DNA from: Taudactylus pleione
Taxonomy: Eukaryota; Chordata; Amphibia; Anura; Myobatrachidae
Direction of reading: 5' to 3'
DNA: 64,000 nucleotides
Assembly: GCA_031769625.1 (NCBI GenBank)
Contig: JAUIMM010001250.1
Span: forward strand, 806,001-870,000
The translations under genes and the position numbers were made by a program. A model generated the notes under the pieces. That model was not told the origin of the DNA, did no database searches, and worked only from the letters and a program-made list of their open reading frames with translations. This document shows, in pieces, positions 62,786-64,000 of this stretch. How positions within the stretch are numbered: the first letter of the stretch is position 1; the number at the start of each line of letters is the position of its first letter.

Positions 62786-64000
62786 ACAAAGTAATCATGG
62801 CATGGCTTTTAGCTGTGGTCAGAGACAGAGCAGGGGTCTAGTACATAGTTATCATGGCATGGTTGATAGATGTGTTCAGAGACAAAGCTTGGGTCTGGGA
62901 CACTGTAATCTTGGTATGGCTGATAGCTGTGGTCAGAGACAAAGCTGGGGACTGGTACACAGTAATCATGGCATGGCTGATAGCAGTGGCCAGAGACAAA
63001 GATGGGGTTGGGTACACAGTAATCATGGCATGGCTGATAGCTGTTGTCAGAGACAGAGCAGGGGTCTAGTACAAAGTAATCATGGCATGGCTGATAGATG
63101 CGGTCAGAGACAGAGCAGAGGTCTAGTACAAAGTAATCATGGCATGGCTGATAGCTGTGGTCAGAGACAGAGCAGGGGTCTAGTACAAAGTAATCATGGC
63201 ATGGCTGATAGCTGCGGCCAGAGACAGAGCAGGGGTCTAGTACATAGTAATCATGGCATGGCTGATAGATGTGGTCAGAGACAAAGCTGGGGTCTGGGAC
63301 TCAGTAATCTTGGTATGGCTGATAGCTATGGTCAGAGACAAAGCAGGGGTATGGTACACAGTAATCATGGCATGGTTGAGAGCAGTGGCCAGAGACAAAG
63401 CTGGGGTCTGGAACACAGTATTCATGTCATGGCTGATAGCTGTGGTCAGAGACAAAGCTGGGGACTGGTACACAGTAATCATGGCATGTCTGATAGCTGT
63501 TGTGAGAGACAGAGCAGGGGTCTAGTACAAAGTAATCATGGCATGGAAGATAGCTGTGGTCAGAGACAGAGCAGGGGTCTAGTACATAGTAATCATGGCA
63601 TGGCTGATAGATGCGGTCAGAGACAGAGCAGGGGTCTAGTACAAAGTAATCATGGCATGGCTGATAGCTCTGGTCAGAGACAAAGCAGGTGACTGGTACA
63701 CAGTAATGATGGCATGGCTGATATCTGGAGTCAGAGACAAAGCTGTGTTCTGGTACAAAGTAATCATGGCATGGCTTTTAGCTGTGGTCAGAGACAGAGC
63801 AGGGGTCTAGTACATAGTTATCATGGCATGGTTGATAGATGTGGTCAGAGACAAAGCTTGGGTCTGGGACACAGTAATCTTGGTATGGCTGATAGCTGTG
63901 GTCAGAGACAAAGCTGGGGACTGGTATACAGTAATCATGGCATGGCTGAGAGCTGTGGTCAAAGACAGTGCTGGGGTCTGGTACACAGTAATCGTAGCAT

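Larger units (their letters stand above)
1..64000. repeat. 57-bp tandem satellite array spanning the whole window, with nested higher-order repeats
   Basis: Every line of the window reads as head-to-tail copies of one 57-bp unit, with landmarks GTACACAGTAATCATGG, CATGGCTGATAGCTGTGG and TCAGAGACAAAGCTGGGG in fixed order and spacing. About 1,120 units fit. All are in the same orientation, and neither edge of the array lies in the window. Most variants are single-base substitutions; a few monomers are 55, 56 or 58 bp. No transposon, unique DNA or simple repeat interrupts it, and I find no tRNA, rRNA or other RNA gene. The consensus has 19 G, 10 C, 15 A and 13 T on this strand and no CpG. Long ORFs exist in two forward and two reverse frames only because 57 is divisible by three. 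I read this as non-coding satellite DNA of a eukaryote. The family is not one I recognise, and its chromosomal location is unknown. Confidence 0.97.
45820..64000. repeat. Right mosaic domain of shorter HOR pieces
   Basis: Beyond C3 the regular 5.7-kb period is lost. The TATCTATAGTCAGAG monomer, a useful phase marker, falls at about 45,820, 48,155, 49,407, 52,770, 55,278, 58,300 and 61,662 with unequal spacing. Junction monomers fall at 46,987, 51,602, 54,167 and 60,551. Segments of 1-2 kb recur in changed order (separate entries). The region holds no non-satellite sequence and runs off the right edge of the window. Confidence 0.85.

Noticed and set aside
62175..63692. Longest forward ORF (505 codons) of 19-residue repeats
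   Set aside because: It is a by-product of the 57-bp period. The second forward frame and two reverse frames are open over the same bases, related copies elsewhere are broken by stops and 1-2-bp indels, and there is no start context, promoter or non-repeat domain.
1..64000. CRISPR array
   Set aside because: There is no alternation of constant repeat and unique spacer. The entire 57-bp unit is repeated, and no cas genes are present.
1..64000. CENP-B box in the monomer
   Set aside because: No variant contains anything like the TTCG...CGGGA core; the consensus lacks CpG altogether.
1..64000. Transposon-derived tandem repeat (e.g. internal minisatellite of an LTR or Helitron element)
   Set aside because: No terminal repeats, transposase or other element sequence is visible anywhere in the window. 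An origin outside the window cannot be excluded.
1..64000. Telomeric or simple-sequence repeats
   Set aside because: No TTAGGG-like run or di/trinucleotide tract longer than a few units was seen.

Overview
The whole 64-kb window is one uninterrupted satellite DNA array. A 57-bp monomer, about 51% GC, is repeated head to tail roughly 1,120 times (64,000/57), all in one orientation. I find no unique flanking sequence, gene, tRNA, rRNA, CRISPR array, recognisable transposon or microsatellite tract. The size, the multi-kilobase higher-order repeats (HORs) and the CpG-free consensus indicate a eukaryotic nuclear genome. CpG depletion would fit a DNA-methylating animal such as a vertebrate, but I do not recognise the family and cannot name the species. 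A centromeric, pericentromeric, subtelomeric or other heterochromatic location is possible and cannot be decided here.

The monomer occurs as recurring variants. Class A ends its core in ACAAAGCTGGGGTCTGGTAC. Class B has ACAGAGCAGGGGTCTAGTAC. Class C has AAGCAGGTGACTGGTAC. Class D has AAAGCTGTGTTCTGGTAC followed by GGCTTTTAGC or GGCTGATAGC. Class E has AAAGCTTGGGTCTGGGAC with AATCTTGGTATGG. A rare junction class J has GACTAAGCTAGAGACTTG. Their order defines nested HORs.

Layout: (1) 1-7,264 is block A1, which recurs at 19,727-26,990 (A2). (2) 7,265-10,616 is a linking segment resembling the right half of the window. (3) 10,617-15,693 and 15,694-20,770 are a 5,077-bp tandem duplication (B1, B2) in which I see two differences. 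(4) 26,991-28,606 is a transition. (5) 28,607-45,819 holds three tandem copies of a ~5.7-kb HOR (C1-C3; 101, 100 and 101 monomers). (6) 45,820-64,000 is a mosaic of shorter HOR pieces, ending with a fresh 5-monomer duplication near 62.2-62.8 kb. A set of divergent monomers (marker H) occurs only left of ~27 kb, so there are two HOR domains with an island of the right type at 7.3-10.6 kb.

There are no genes working together. Because 57 = 3 x 19, the monomer lacks stops in four of six frames, so long ORFs (up to ~505 codons) arise on both strands. I treat all of them as by-products of the repeat. The biology visible is how the array evolves: monomer mutation, HOR formation, unequal exchange or replication-slippage expansion, and probable conversion between copies.
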